Below are positions 1 to 15,000 of a DNA stretch of 64,000 bases, one piece after another; position 1 is the stretch's first letter, and each line of letters opens with the position of its first letter. This stretch comes from Branchiostoma floridae (taxonomy: Eukaryota; Chordata; Leptocardii; Amphioxiformes; Branchiostomatidae), in the NCBI RefSeq assembly GCF_000003815.2, contig NC_049986.1, positions 16,545,172 through 16,609,171 of the forward strand, in the 5' to 3' direction. Under the pieces are notes generated by a model that saw only the letters and a list, made by a program, of their open reading frames with translations, was not told where the DNA came from and did not search any database. Made by a program: the position numbers and the translations under genes.

Positions 1-1845
1 ATTTCAGCGTTGTCCAATTTATTATGTGGAGCTATAGTAAATAAATAAATGAATAAAAAGCAAGATTTGCAAGCATCACGAACGGCAACACTACAGTGAA
101 AATCATTAAAACATGCCCACGTTTACGATTCTATACAAACGCAAAATTTATCATGTCAGAAGGATCAGAACTCTAATCTATTCTTAATGGCTTATCTTAC
201 AGGATTCATTCTCAATAAATGTGCATGAATTTAAGCTTCCTTCATCTATCTTCTTCATCGTAAGCAGTGTTCTTGTGGTGTATACGGAATATGGAACCAA
301 GCGTTCATTGTGTGTGAAAAGGAAACCATACAGAGATCTTAAGAATCATTGTTTGGGTTTAGATGGCAATTGGCCGATGCCGCGGTGGAAGTCTAGTTGA
401 TGCTACCAACAAGACTCCAAGTTCAATGCATGTTCTAGTGAGTAGGCGGAGCACTTGTAAAATTGTTCTGTGGCGGAAGGGAAGCCAAGCCAAGATCGGT
501 TAGCTCAATTTGAATTACTCATTGTCCTTTGTAGCGTAGATAATATTCCTTGACCTGCCTGGTATGAATTAAAAAAAAGAAAGAAACTAATGGCAACCAA
601 CTCTTCACAACGCCCCAAATGCCGCTTCGTTGCTGTGCAGTAGATGGTTTAGATTATCAACGCTTTGTTTTTTCCATGGTGAGTCGTTACTACGACACAA
701 TGGTGCCATCGTCGATGTAATCTCACCTGCTGAACTAGTTTTACTCCTTTGTAATTAACCGCCAGGCAACAAATCTTCGCGTGAATTTTACTGTTCAGAT
801 GTGTTCTAAGCTCGTTTGAGTTGCAGGCCAGCATAGCCTTTTTTTGCCTTAATGACCGATGGCTTAATCGACTTCATGGAAATTGGCAGCCAAATGGCAT
901 GTCCGGCTCTCCGAGGAGACATTTCCTTATGCCCAAGGGCGTCATCTCCGAGTGAAAAACGTATGCGCCATTTCACACAGAAAGTGAAACATTGGTCCAC
1001 TAGGGTCATTTTCTTGCAAACACGCACGACGGATGAATATGTATTGGTATATTTGCCTCTCAGAGAAAACGATCTATAGACGGTTGTTCATCGTTAAAGA
1101 ACTAGATCAAAGGAGAAGCAAAATTGCTCCGGTGTAGTTACCTTCATCCATATGATGTACGCCATGCACAACGCTCTCAGGTATCTTGTCACGGCGTCCC
1201 GTGTTTATTCTGTTGTGTGTTGATCTTTGCAAACTAACTTTATTTCTGTCTAAAAAATCTAAAGAAGAGTCATGAATAAGGATAATACTTATGTCTTTCT
1301 CTATTGCTAGTGAGAAATGACTTTTGCATCACACATTTCGACACATGTGCATGACCAAAAGTGGAAAATAATTGGTAGTGCACAAAACATGTAATTGGTA
1401 GCAAACAAACGTCCCGTTGATAAGGGCCATGAGCAGGCGCACCGTAGTTACTTATTTCGCCAACGAGGAGCTTCCAATTGGTAATCACAACAATTAATGG
1501 ACACCAGTGGATCAGCGTAAACAGTAATACATGGCGGTAAACGGGAGTTTAGTTAATTAGAACTGCAGGCTTTGACCGCAGTAAACTCTGACCTGCGAAG
1601 TTGATAGATGACCGGTAAAGATGCCCTGCGCCATTAACTCGTTGACCCGGGTGATAAAGAGACTAATGAAATTTTACGACAAATGGCACCGTGGGAAGTC
1701 ATTGTATTCTAATTCTCCCTGATTGCCTGTGAATGTGCTCGGTGTTGATTACCTTCGGGGCAATGTGTACTCTGTCATTACCAGTCAAGTTTGATTCGTC
1801 AATCTTCCACTTGACACAGTCACACAGTTATCAGGCACCCCATCC
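1..1845. other. Noncoding, nothing recognised
   Basis: Only short frames (75 codons or fewer), overlapping on both strands. An (AAAT)-like run lies at 40-56. Confidence 0.6.
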
Positions 1846-1847
1846 TA

Positions 1848-2099
1848 ATCTCCAAGCAGAGGTTAGGCTTCGGCTTTTTTTAGTTGTTTTTATCGGGCTT
1901 TCTATTTTGTATTTTATCTTGCTGTGTCTAAACCTAACCTCTGCCGGTAGTCGCAATTTTCAAAGCGCCATAAACCTAATCACTTCAGCACATTACGTTA
2001 GGTTTTGACACAGCAAGATCCAATACAAAATAGAAAGGCCGATAAAAAGGACTAAAAAAACGTTACAAAACAGCCAGAGCCTAACCTCTGCTTGGAGAT
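1848..2099. mobile_element. Foldback / MITE-like element, ~250 bp, TA-flanked
   Basis: The left arm starts ATCTCCAAGCAGAGGTTAGG and the right arm ends with its reverse complement. Similarity continues inward for about 90-100 bp with small gaps through a TTTATCGG.CTTTCTATTTTG block and CTTGCTGTGTC, leaving a loop of about 60 bp. TA is present on both sides (1846-1847, 2100-2101), as expected of Tc1/mariner-type target duplication, though TA is a weak signal. The two open frames over it (1733-2008 +, 1993-2202 -) are products of the inverted repeat, not genes. Confidence 0.8.
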
Positions 2100-2772
2100 T
2101 ACCCCATTCCACCAGACGGTGATATCGCGCTGACCTAAATTGTCTCTGTGTGTAATCCCTGACTTCGTTATTGGAAAATCCTACAAAATGTAGAAGTGTC
2201 ACTGAAAAGATGACAAATTATGAGAAGCGTAAATAGATTATTTCTTAATCTATGAACGTCGTTGACCGTTTTGTCAAATCACTTGGTTGCTGCGAGTTCG
2301 CCGCCCTATTGGCATGGGTGTACAAGTGAACGTTTTTGTTCCCGAAGAATTGATGATTGTTAGACAACATATATATTGACTAATGAGGATCCAATTTTGT
2401 AGAAATTCGGGCCAGGCATTGCTCGGATTTATTTCTGTAGCATCAAAAGTGGTCTGTATTCCCTGAAATCCTAAAAAAAAAAGTTACATTTGGGACTGCA
2501 TCGTGTAATAAATGATTATCATTTTCTTTCTTAATGACACGTAAAGCCTTCCACTCTACGGGATTTGCTCCAGTGACTAAATTATGAACTGCAATAGCAT
2601 CATGCACAGACGTTATGGTTTTGTGGATATTGCAGCTTTCTCATTGGTCTTTCATATGTAACCTGTTCCTAGTTTCCACATGATTTGCATATTACTTAAT
2701 GTTTGGTGCAAAGAACGCGCTCGGGACATTTTTGCATACATCGTAAAAAAGAAGATATGATGTGAGATCTAT

Positions 2773-3030
2773 ACATCAACAAAAATTGCAGTCTTTGCAA
2801 ACGTGACAAAAGTGGCACTGGCAACTACTCTTTTGAAATGTTTTATGAAAATATCAATGTATTTTGCAAATTTGTTGGTACACCTTACTCGGTTACATCA
2901 ATAAAAAATTGCAGTCTTTGCAAACGCGGCAAAAGTGGCACTAGCAATTGCTCTTTTGAAATGTTTTATGAAAATATCAATGTATTTTGCAGTATTTTGC
3001 AGTTTTTAAGTTGTTGGTACAATGTACTCG
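2773..3030. repeat. Tandem duplication, two copies of ~120-135 bp
   Basis: Copy 1 (about 2773-2894) and copy 2 (from 2895) share TTGCAGTCTTTGCAAACG, AAAAGTGGCACT and a long identical run around CTCTTTTGAAATGTTTTATG. Copy 2 is longer because of an internal doubling of GTATTTTGCA. The 75-codon frame here reflects the duplication. Confidence 0.85.
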
Positions 3031-6000
3031 GTTCCACACGCTATTCCTGTCCAGGTCTTATCTAACCATCTGGTCTTATATACCTGCCCGGCCTGAGTTA
3101 TGTTCCTATGTCCGACTATAAAAGATCTATCGATATACCCTGGATACGCTCAACTTGCACTGCCGCAGTGTATGACGGGCGGGCTATTATGGCGTGTGCC
3201 AGGTGCGTAAGCATAGCTGTAGGATTAAGTCTCCGCATTGTTTGCATACATATGGCAATAAAATACAGGTGCTTAGGTGTGCTGCGTACCTCAGATGGCT
3301 CGTACAAACTGACAGGTGTGATAGCTCATCGCTGCCTATTTCTGAAGGATCGTCAGTCAGTTTCTTTGGCGGCGTGCGAGACAGAGAATCGAGGCGACAC
3401 TGGCCTTTTGTGTCGCGCTAACACCTCCATAACAGTCCCGTCCTTTCGTCAAGGTCAAATATGTGGAAAACGTCGCAGTTGCAGCAGATGAAACATTTTC
3501 TTCAGCATCAGCGGGCCGTCCCATGGAACGTAATATCGGCATCATAAATCAAAGCATTGGATGTTTTTTGCATTCATGGTGGTGTCTCCAGCGCTGCTTA
3601 AAGAGCACGCGGGGACATTACTTTATTTCCCTATAAAGTGTGAGATCCTCCCGGCGGAAAATCGCCGTACAAAACTTTCTATTGCGATCGTAAATCCGCC
3701 GTTCCTCATAGTCCCAGCAGCGCGGGTGTAATGATTCGGGGACTCCGCTCCGACCTTAGGTTACCAACAACAGGTTTTATAAAATGTGATTAATTCGCAG
3801 CCGTGTTATTAGAAAAGTAATTTCGGGCGCATCTGGAGAAGCTATAGTGATTACGGCGTATGGCGGTCATTCAGGCTGTGAATAAATTTTATGGGGTTAT
3901 TTGTATAACCAATATAATTTTCTTTATCGGTGGTTGGGGAGACAGGGGAAAAACATTCGGGGTTTAAAGACTGCGGGGGTCAAAAGGCACGATGGAGGGG
4001 GCACGGAGAAATGGGGTTTTAGGGACATTATTTGGGCATGAGCCTCTGCGACGAATCCTCCGAGCCTGACGAAACTCGCAAAATTATTGATGACTCGGAT
4101 TTTTGTAAACGGTTTGATAAAGCCTATTTCATGCTTTGGGAATAGTGTAATAGATACTAAAGCCCCTCTCTGCAGGTGTTTAGAATAAGGCTGGGAAAAT
4201 TTTCATGATTGACGCTCACATCTGTGAGGTACGCGTGGAACGTGCCAGAAAATACCATCAGTTCTTTTGAATTGTTTGTTCAAGCGTCTACGTAAGCGTC
4301 ATTTGGAAAATATAAGCGTGCATCGTTTCTTTGCAGTTTGGTCTATGGCTTGGGAATATAGGAGGTTGGACATTTCTAAGATCCATGGATCACTTGTGAT
4401 CCTTGATTGAGAAACAAATCCTGTGCAACCACAATATGCGACTTTATAATGACAGAGTCGATGACGTTTAAGTGAGTTACACATGTACATGGTTTCGGTT
4501 CTTGAAATTCCACAGACATGATGATTTTGTGTATAGTAATATAGTACAAACTTCTTGATGTGTACCTTACCATATTATAGGTCGAACATGTGCCAAGTAA
4601 AATACCACATAAGATGCTTCGGGTGTGCCAAGAAAACTTGTTAGATATCCGTGTGGGAATAAAGCTCTTGGCACCAAGGCGACGATAGAAGTTAGAGCTA
4701 CAGAACGGCTCAAAATTGGTTTACCTGAAATATCTTATCTCATTAGTTGAGTAAACCGATAAATATTAAGAAAGGTAGCCCCAAACAGGATTTTTTAAAA
4801 TTCCAAGTAGTGTGTAAGAAAAAAAATAGTACTAGATAACTTCTTAGAATCATCTGGGGAAGTCGTAACGTTCACTCCATCAGAAAAAAGACTACAAAGC
4901 AACGGAGGTGTGGTCACGCGTCACCGTGGCATATATCATTTGTACACCGTGACAAGTGCACGGCAGCTCCATGGTTTTGACGTATAGCCCCTTCCCGCCG
5001 TTCGCTCATTGTTGAGAATCTGCAGCCACGCGTGTTGGTAAACTTGTGATGAATGGCGGAGCACAACAGAACCAAGATAAAGTAGTTTGATTGCGATGGG
5101 AAGTGAGTTCTTGCTTCCACGTTATGGCCGAACTACGTGCCTGTGTTTGATGTGGCACGTACAGGGATATCGACGTTCGTACTTTAGTTTCCGTTGAGTC
5201 ACGGCGTGCTGTTGGAAGTTTGAAAGTAACAGATTTGCTGTGTTTCTTCGAAATGTTGCGATGTCAAGAAAGGCATAAGTCTTTTTAAAGTCAGACTACG
5301 ATGCATTGCAAAACTTTCATTCAGTCAAAGCTAACCAAGAAACATAGAAAATCCCAACTATTGTACAAAAAAAGTTGTAACCAACGAAGGAAATGATCAG
5401 CGTATATCATCTATCAAGTAAGCTCCAAAACGGGAGTCACATATACAAACAACGTAGATGTAGGAAAGAAATAAAGTATGTAAAATCATAACTCATCTTC
5501 TGTTGATTTTGAATGTGCCTTACACACGGCATAAAATCCATAATCAAAAGCTGACAGAACGAATCCACCCAGAACGCCCTCAGTTATCAAGGTGAACGTA
5601 TCAATTTTGGATACTTCTTGCTGATGATGTCCTTTATCTCTGGCTCGGAAATGCGTTACAAGTGCACTATTGGCAGGTCTGTGTGTATTGCCCACCCATG
5701 AAAAATTGCAAGGGCCTTGGGGGAACGTTTTTTTGCATCTCATTTAATTCTCGTATATATAGATTTTATCACCACCACTCTCGATCAGAAATACAATATT
5801 CCTTACCTTAAGTGTATTTTGCATTAACGAACTTGCAAAGAATATTCATGGAACTTGAAATGTCTCGTGTTGGAACAGAGAAATATTGTATGTTAAAAAA
5901 TATAGGTTTCTATAGTAGCTAAGTAATTGAGAAGCTATAGAGAATTGAATAACCTCTCTTAAACAACAAATCGTATGTAAGATACAGGGAACCCTACAAG

Positions 6001-9000
6001 CATGTCTATTATGTATCTGGGCGTTCCACGTTGTGACCCTCGCAGGCGTATTTCATCTGTAACTGACATTCCATCAGAAGTCTCTGTGTCCTGCGGTTCT
6101 GATATTACGTGGGCGAAATGAGTTCTTTAACTTTTAAAGAAAGAGAAATTGAGGGGTCTCAGGAGCCTTAGAAGTAATGTATACAGGGTCTTCTTTAAGA
6201 TTGAGGGCTAATATGGGCTAAGGTTCAATGTTTAAGCTTATGACCGATGCCTTGTCTAAGTAGAAACATTTGTAATCTAGAGGTTTATACAGATCAGACT
6301 ATCAGATCAAGATCATCTCGAATGACGTCACCGGAATCGCTGGATGTCATACGCTATTGTTGTCAATGGTAACTGGCAACGTAATCGAACCAAAGTAACT
6401 CTCAGCTGCAGGTCAAGTTTTCTTTCTTGTGAATGGCTGGCTTCAGTACAACTATCCTTAGATGAACTATTTAATCCAGTTCACGTGACCCAGTGTGACT
6501 GCCCTGGCCACTCCCTCTTTCACCTTATTTGATTGCATTGCCTTCTCTCCAACTCAACCGAGTTTGTCTTCATGACAGGGAGAATAAGCAGTTTTCTACC
6601 CAAGGCTCTATCCTACTTATGAATCATTTCTCTAACATATGGTAATCTGTATTTGTCATATGACGAAGCTGGTGTTGAACTTCATAATTCATCTTTAGGT
6701 ATAATCCACAACAATTGTTTCATAATAACTGAAAGATTTATTGCGAATAGACAATGAGTAATGAATTGATGAATAATGAACTTCCAATTCGTGGCGAACT
6801 TTTGAACAGCATTTTACATATTTATACGATCCAAGATGATGTAGTAAAAGTTTTTGGAGAGATACGTCTTGTTGCAAGTGCAACCATCACAAAGAATCCG
6901 GAAGATCCCCCTCTCAGGAGTCCTTACTTTCAGGATAGCCTGTAGTGACTCGACCCTATCTGATAGCGCGGGTCGGAAGAGATCCGTCTGTCAGGCAGTG
7001 TTTGATGGTAATGAATGGGTCCCCCACGAGTTTGGCAGTACCAAGCCACTCACATCCCTTCCTGCCGCTATCAAGACCCGCTGGCCGGAGAGTCCGATTA
7101 ACACACCCGTCCCTCTCCCTTGTATTATACTACGAGTGATTACGCCAAGATTGGTGTTATGGGGTCTTCCAAGGCGGCCAATCTTCAAGAGAGATATTAT
7201 CGAATCGAATTTGCTTTCTCTCCCCAATAGTTCCGAGCGGAGAGCCCTTGATCTCGGTGGATGTTGAAGGCTACGCGGGTGGACTGTTAATCGATGTGTG
7301 AGGGCTTGGCGCTGTCAGAGGCGGCCCACAAGACGCCAGCTCCGTCCTGAAGCCGAGGTAAGATGCCAGCTCTTCCTGTTTATTAGCCTTGTCGCAGGTA
7401 AGTAACCTTCAATCTCGGCAGTAGCGGTAGGTAATAACTGCTGCATTTTGACTGTTACGACGGCCCAGGAAATGATTCGGGAAGGTAGTACCGTGATATT
7501 AGTGCAACTGGTAACGAGACTCCCATACGGTTAGCATATACAGTTTACTGGCCTGGAATCTGCTGCATTGCTGCCTGAGAGTAAAACATGTTGTAAAGTA
7601 TAGTTTCATGTGGCATTTCGATGGTGTAAAAGTAAGAATAGCGCAGTTTTATTAGTACGGGCCGACATGGTTTAGAAATTGAGACTATCTTATAATGAGC
7701 CCTTACTCTTTCGATGCTCACTGAGGTTTTGTGATGTTTTAACCATACATTGCTCGTAGGAAAGTAAGTAAGCAACAATACGAGTGGCTGATGAAGGGAG
7801 TCCAAATAGCCTAGATTTGACCATTTACGGTTTGTTAATTTTTGCCGAGGGAGTTGCGGCTGGAGTTACGAGGTAGTGGCAGATGGGGAATCAGTGCGCC
7901 AATTTTGCGGCAGATTATACGACAATTTCGGTAATGATGCCAAAGTTCAGGCGTAATTCGAACCGTGTGTGGGGTTACCTGATGGCCCGTGTACGGCGTT
8001 CACGTTACACAGTGGAAAACATCGGCTTCCTGTGGTTGTGATCGAAGGTAAAAAGCACGCCTTTGAATTGGCTCAAGATTCAATACCAATTCTGCAAAAC
8101 TGCAGTCGACGTGCAGTAGGTATTAGGAATTATTAAATCCCCGCAGTGGGCCGGAGTTAACCACTGTTTTTCGAGCATGGGATCAAAGTGGATGTAATCC
8201 GTGCTTCGCTTGATACAGATTGATCGTGGTGGGTGTTTCGGTAGGCAGCTCCCGGGAGACCCGGCTTCTCGGCGCACTGAACTGAAAATAATGGCCTCCA
8301 TAAGGAAATACCATCGACTTTCTATTTATTTGTGCCTGCTGGCCTCATTTATAAGGTTTCCACATCGCTGCACAGGGAGGTGTCGTGGCATATCTTTTGT
8401 TTTAACGCCGGCGTGCGCCGCATAGAATATAAAATGTAGTCCAAGTGCTGGACGTTTATACAGTCTCGTTCTATTGGTCATTTACCCACAAGGTTCTCAT
8501 TCTCGAAAACGTAGGACCCAACAACTTTAGAGGAAAACGAGCTGGAAAAGAGAAACTGATGTATAAAATAATGGTACCATAAATTGTTATAAAAAGGTTC
8601 GAAGGATTTAGGTAAATACAGTATCTACCATAAAAGTTTTTTTATCGTTACACTGCTATAAATTTTACCCTTGAAAGTTACTGTGTCTCTATGCATCATG
8701 ATTGCAATTAGCCTTCGGGAATGAATTTGCATATGATAAAGATTGGTTTAAAAGACGGCCGAATAAAGTGCAAACTGAAAGAAAATTAGACCGCATGCAA
8801 ACGTTGCCTTCATACATCCTCAGAATCTAAGAAAGCTAAGAAAGGTGAACCTGCCAGGAGGGAATTTTATCCATTGATTACGGAACAATTAAGCTCATTC
8901 TGAGAAATATACATGATATGACGGATGTCAGCGTCACCTACGTGTCTCCAGGAGTAAAAGGGACACCTCTCTTTACACCTCATTCGGCCGGCGGCGACTT

Positions 9001-12000
9001 CCCAAGGCTCTGCAATGGCGCTGCGACCAAAGACTTGACAGAACACTAAACTGAGTTTTATAGATAAAAAATAATTTTTACGCTTTATGTCTGTTGTTGT
9101 CTTTGCAGTCATACCGTTAGATCTTGCATAACATTCAACTTATTTCATTCTATCTTATTGAGATTTCAGACAATACAATACATGGCAAGCTCTAGCTGAT
9201 ATTGGAGCGTATGAAGTAAAGGGTTGCACAGTTTCTGTTTAGGTCGCAGTGACGACGCATCGCGATCGCCGTCTGGTGAAATGATCGAGGGCCATGTCGT
9301 GGTTTTTATCTGCCGTATATGTTAGAGCCAGTAAGACATCTAACCAGTGCTCAAAATGAGATGAAATAGAAGTAAAGCTTTCGTAGAAAAACGCTTTCTT
9401 TTACATTTATACGGTCATTTTGGCCGTATGCAAATTGAAAGAAGTGATTAATGAGTTGTTACGGAAGAGTGTTTAGGGAAAATATGTGGACGTCTTTTTG
9501 ATTTCTCGCCTTGACCTTTTCCGTCTGCTGGACCTTGCACCCCAAACCGTATCTCTCCTGCAGTCCCTCCCAGCCAATCTAGTGGAGGTCGTGTGGAACG
9601 AAATACGACCCAAAGAAGCAGCCACCACAGTCATGGAAATAACGCGTCTTATAAACAGCAGCAATAGACATGCCCCACTCGCGCACTGTTTTTACAGTAG
9701 CTGTGAGCATCAAGGATTCATAAAACAAAGCAAAAGCAGTTGTAACATTTCTACTTGAAATTGGCCGAATAGGACAAACTGCAGTCGTCAGATTTCTGCT
9801 TGAATCGACCGAACAGGATACCCCCCCATTCCCATTTGAAAGAAATCGATGAACACTTTTGTAGATATAGCGATACCAGTTTTTAACTCTCGATGCAAAA
9901 TAGATAGTGTGTTCAGTGCTCAATATCACTCAAATCCCAAGATACAGGTCTACAGCTTTTATCAGCAGGTTGTCTTGTCTTTATGTCAACTGTAACGGCA
10001 CCTGGGTATTCAAAATGCTGTTCACGTCGGTATTGTTATTTTAAACATCATTTGAGCACGAGCCCCATCTCATCTCAATTGTTCGCCATCTTTCTGTTAA
10101 ATTGTACTCTTTGAAAAAAAAGGCACATATAAATGCACCTGGCGAAGATATGTAGGAAGCTATTAAATGTTGATGAGCAAATCATGACTGTGATTGGTCC
10201 AAACTTTACACGTCAAGATCAGTAGGACGGGAACAGAGATGGGCGTCTGGTATCAGAATGCACGTGGTACACTAGAAGGTCTGTTGTCAACTTTGATTAA
10301 CGTAGTGAAGCATGAAAACTCAATGTACTGTCACTATGCATGTTGGTTGACGTGGAATGTTTGCCAACAAGAGATGCAGTAGGTCCACAAGAATTATATG
10401 TGGTACGGAATCTAAACACGCGCTGGCCCTTTCCTGTCGTTCACTTCATATTAAAGGGTAACTATTTTGTATAAACTGAACATAAAGCCAAGGAGTACCA
10501 TTAAAAAGCTGTTGGTGTGCTTTCATTTATGTATTCTGATGTTTTAACATAAAAGTACGTATACCTGTTTTGATGGCATTAAAACGGGAGTGAGCCACTT
10601 AAACAAACGTTGTGCCACGGAATGTTTCAGTGCCTTAAGTAAGGTTTTAGCCAAATTCTAGTGTCTCATTATATTGCTACACAAACACAAGGCATTTGCT
10701 TTCAAACGAAAAGCAACATGGTCGTGGCTGACCTACTTGCTAGATGTATGAGCCAATCTAACTTAAAGCCATAAAAATAACGGCCATATTCTAGTGACTA
10801 AGTGCATAGGTTTATGAACACTGTGGACTACCCGAGGCATCTGACAGTCTCGTACGTATTGTCTTTTTAAAACTCAATCAAATGGTAAAATAATTTTCAA
10901 TGATTTGGCTTAGAGTCTCAAGTTGTTTCAAAAGTTTTTTGAACAATTGAATTAGCAAAAAAAGTTTCACACCTTTTTTTGGCTGTTTTTGTACGCCTGA
11001 CGCCAAAGCGTTAACTTCATATTCGGCGCGGTAACAGCGCTTTTGACCTGGATGAAAAGAGGGCAGTCCTATTCCAAAGCAAATTCAATTATGTTCCCTT
11101 GGCATCTGAACCCACGTCCCTCCGACACCCCTACTGAAGCCTGGTGAAACTGCTGTATCCTCAGTAGTACAAGGTCGGGTTTAAGGTCAAGGACCTTCCG
11201 ACATGACTCCCTACGAGAAGATCTCAGTTAATGTCAAATGTTTAAGTGGGTATATGAATTAATACAGCCTGGCTTAGGGTCGTCTATACTTATAAACAAG
11301 GTGATTTGTGGGGCCCACCGGATCGTCATTATACGTGACCTAAGGTGCTAGCTGGACGGGCTAGCCCGTGACAAAGTAAATGGAGTTATGACTTTGAGTC
11401 AGTAAGATCGCCAAGTTCGGGACTATTTTTAGACTGATATGAATAATGAAGTTTTCGTGAGGTCTAAAAGTCTGTCTGGTCAGTGATAACACACAGCTAA
11501 CGCTGGGGCTGGTGCTTGCATACAGACTGGACGACGCTGCGTACGTGCTGGCTATAGCTATAGGGTAGCGGATAGAGCTTACATGTATGATGGAGGGTTT
11601 TGTTTGCCATCAGAATAGTATAATAAGCAAAATTCACAATTCTCTGGTTGATGTTGTTTGTCATAGAAGACACAAGTCAGCAAGTCCTAAAATACACAAG
11701 TTGGTAAAGGAAATGGGGACTGCACCAAGCCAAAAGAAATGAAAAAAAAACAAACACAATTATGATAAGATGATAAAATGATCGTGGATTCCAAGTCCCG
11801 TTTTTCAGAAAAAAATGACCAACCAGGATCATGTATTGTAAAATCAGTATTCCAAGATGCACACTGTTAGACGTAATAGCCAACGTCTTTTCTTATCCAA
11901 GCGCCTTGTTGAAGTTCACTACCAAAGACATCTGGGCGGCACCAACACTTCAAAAGAAGTTTGAAGCTGCCCCAGCGCGAACTTCACAAATGGGACAGAA

Positions 12001-15000
12001 ATGGAGGTCAGTCCGGTAAAGCCCAATAAGAAAACCTGAATGCAATAAGAATGACCCCAATCAACGGACGCGTTTCAGACCACTGGTCTCGCAGGTATCG
12101 CCTTATCTTTCGCGAACAGGACAGGCAGGGTCACAGATTTTTACTAGAATGGCCGCCGACGAGCTGACAGAGAAACGCCACCTTTTAACGAGTAGTAATG
12201 ATCGCAGAAAGAGTGTGAAATTGCCCACGCCGCTTGTCGTTCGACAAAATTAACTCCTAGTAATAGGGGGCAATGATGTTTGCCTGCCTCTTTGTCTGAA
12301 AATTAGGGGGAAAGACGGCGTTACCTTTATTCCATAGCGCAGTACAACAGTTGAGTGCGTTCCCATCGTAACACATGGCTGAGCGTTTCCACCCATTCCC
12401 TCCTTATTGGACAGATGGTAGGGCGGAGGACGTTACTGTTGATAGATGGCGGGGACTTTTGCGCTTAGACTAGGATTCCAATTACTCTCGGCATTTGTCG
12501 TTGTCTCTCGGTGTAATACCATTCAAAAGGGAGATTAATTGACGCCATAGCAACATTCATAAACAAAACATTAGGGCAATTTAATCGTGCATAAATGCCT
12601 CAGCCGTGGCTTTGTTCAATCGAACGATCCCGTAGCCACGCCCCCCGGTCAAACACCTCCGGCAAAATGTACAAAGGCAGAAAAATAGCTGACGCGCCCA
12701 GCTGCAGTCACGTGCGGCCACATCTGTCATTGTAGAATTGCAGGTTTTAATGGACATTATGTATTGATCTGTTTGGTTACATTTTGCATTCATGTCTTAT
12801 TGTTAACATAAAACTCTATGAAATGTTTTGCCATCTCATTAGTAGTTGATGTCAAATGTCGATACAGACTTTGAAAACTCTTGAAATAATCACTAATAAC
12901 ACATACTGTATGTTTCGCGTTTAAATTATGCATACACTGATATAGCTAATACTAATCAATAAATAGATGAATAGATATTTTTCATGAACACAATAAAGGC
13001 AATCAACAATATATATATCTTAGAACAAAGTCGGTTGAAATTGAGTGGGGTTTTGACGTGTATCTTACTCTCTAGAACTCACAGTTTCCTTTTGAATATT
13101 GTAGGTACGAAATATAAAAGATCACCGGGATGTGTGAAAGTCGACAGTAGCAAGCTATTAGCTGTCAACCCTAATGCACCAGGGGGACCTGTATCATGGA
13201 AGAAATAGTGAGAGCTTATAACTTATTTATGATATAGGTGTCAAATGGTAACGGGGGTTTAAATCTCACCAGAGAAGTTGCTTCAGAAGAGATCCTTGCA
13301 GTTCATCGTTGCACTCATCCATCACTGTCAATCTTCTAACATCACAAATAACCCCCAGCTACATGATTCCAATAAGGATTGTCGGGTCAGGAGATCAACA
13401 CTAACTGTAATAGATCACTGTAGAGCGATGCTGGCACCCTCGCATCAAGCTGCCAGTTCACAAAGTTCACTAAAGTCTCTGTTTTGAGTTGATCAACTTG
13501 ATGTGTAAGCAGAGTTGACATGCTAAAACTCAAACAATACCGCCTTTTGTTCAGATATCAGGCTAATCAGGGTGAATTTATTCAGTAGTTTGGAACCGAA
13601 AAAGCTTGCAGGAAAATTGACTCAAATCATGATCTTTTTTACTAATGAGGGGAAAGCCATATAGTTGTCTTTAACTTTATTCTTGGCCAAATAAATAGGT
13701 TTAGCCGATGCAACTACAATACATGTTACCACCAGTTGGGCTTAATCATGATCACCTGGCCACTTTTTGTTTGGATCCCTTAGATAATTTCTTCCATTGG
13801 CCGAAGCATTACACATCTTGTGTATGGTGACCACATTCTGTCGGTCCCCTGATGAGTGGTCTTCTTGGGCAAGGTTGGCCGTACTTAAAACCAAAAAGTC
13901 AATTAGTTTATACTGAAGAGTTTTTTCTCAATTAAAACTGAGGATCGTGAGGTACACTGTGTAGCTTAAATCCTACTAGTTGTCCACACCACATTTAACA
14001 TCGCCCCACTGCGTCCAAATTAGACCTGCCTGTATAGGTCTCATTGAGGCTGATTCACGGAACTTCTGTTTCCTTGTTTTCCTACCGGTAGCGGTGCGGT
14101 GGGAAGGGAGGTCCATTTATCAGTCTCCAGCGTGATTTCCTGCGGGAAAATTAAGCGCTGTGGCAGTAGTCCAGCTGGGTACCGGCGTGGCCTCCGGTGA
14201 TGCCGAAATGGAAGTGGACGGAGTGACATCCATCACAGTTGTTCTGGTCATCGGAGGGGACTTTCTGCCGCCTAGATTGATGGACTTATTGATGAGACAG
14301 AGCTAGATCAAAAAGAAAGAAGTGTCTTAACCTAGTTTTAAATCTTTCTGATCCCAGTTGTAGGGCTGAACAAAATCTGTAGGGAGGGGAACACCAGGTT
14401 CCCCAAAGCTTCTGGTTATCGCCTTTAGTGCAAGATTGCATCGTACCGGATCTCTGCACTCAATTATCTGAACTTCCAAAGATGGCAAACCAAGTTGTGG
14501 ACGTTTCATGCAAACTGTGATCAGCTCCGGATTAATTTTATCGAGGTGAAGTTCCCTCGTGAATTAAAAAGAAATCAGCAACTCAAAGCGATGTTGATTT
14601 TAAGCACCATAGGTCTAGATCTAATTGTGATAAAAGTCTAGCGCTTCTTACCTAAAGTTGTCTGCAACGCGCAGATACAAGGACCACCGTCTACGTAGAT
14701 CTATGTCCTTGCAGGAGACCTTAACCCGAAATGCCCTTGAAACTAGTACAGAACTATAAAGTTAGTCTTTCACCCGTCGTCAATATATTGGTCGTATGTG
14801 CAGCGATCTATGTATCACAGTATGATAATGCACACCTTTACCCTGTAACGGAAGAAAAGTTTCCTTCAGCTTGATGTCATGGCTGCGGTCAGGTCATCAT
14901 TCTCTTCATAGGCCTCCTGCATGCATATGACAACCATTGAAGGAGCTTTACAAAACTGCCATGGGTCTTATATTATACCTGATTGGTCGAAAGGAGCTAA

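Noticed and set aside
6854-7267. 137-codon + strand frame
   Set aside because: Three frames on both strands are open over the same locally GC-rich stretch, so openness here is not evidence of coding.
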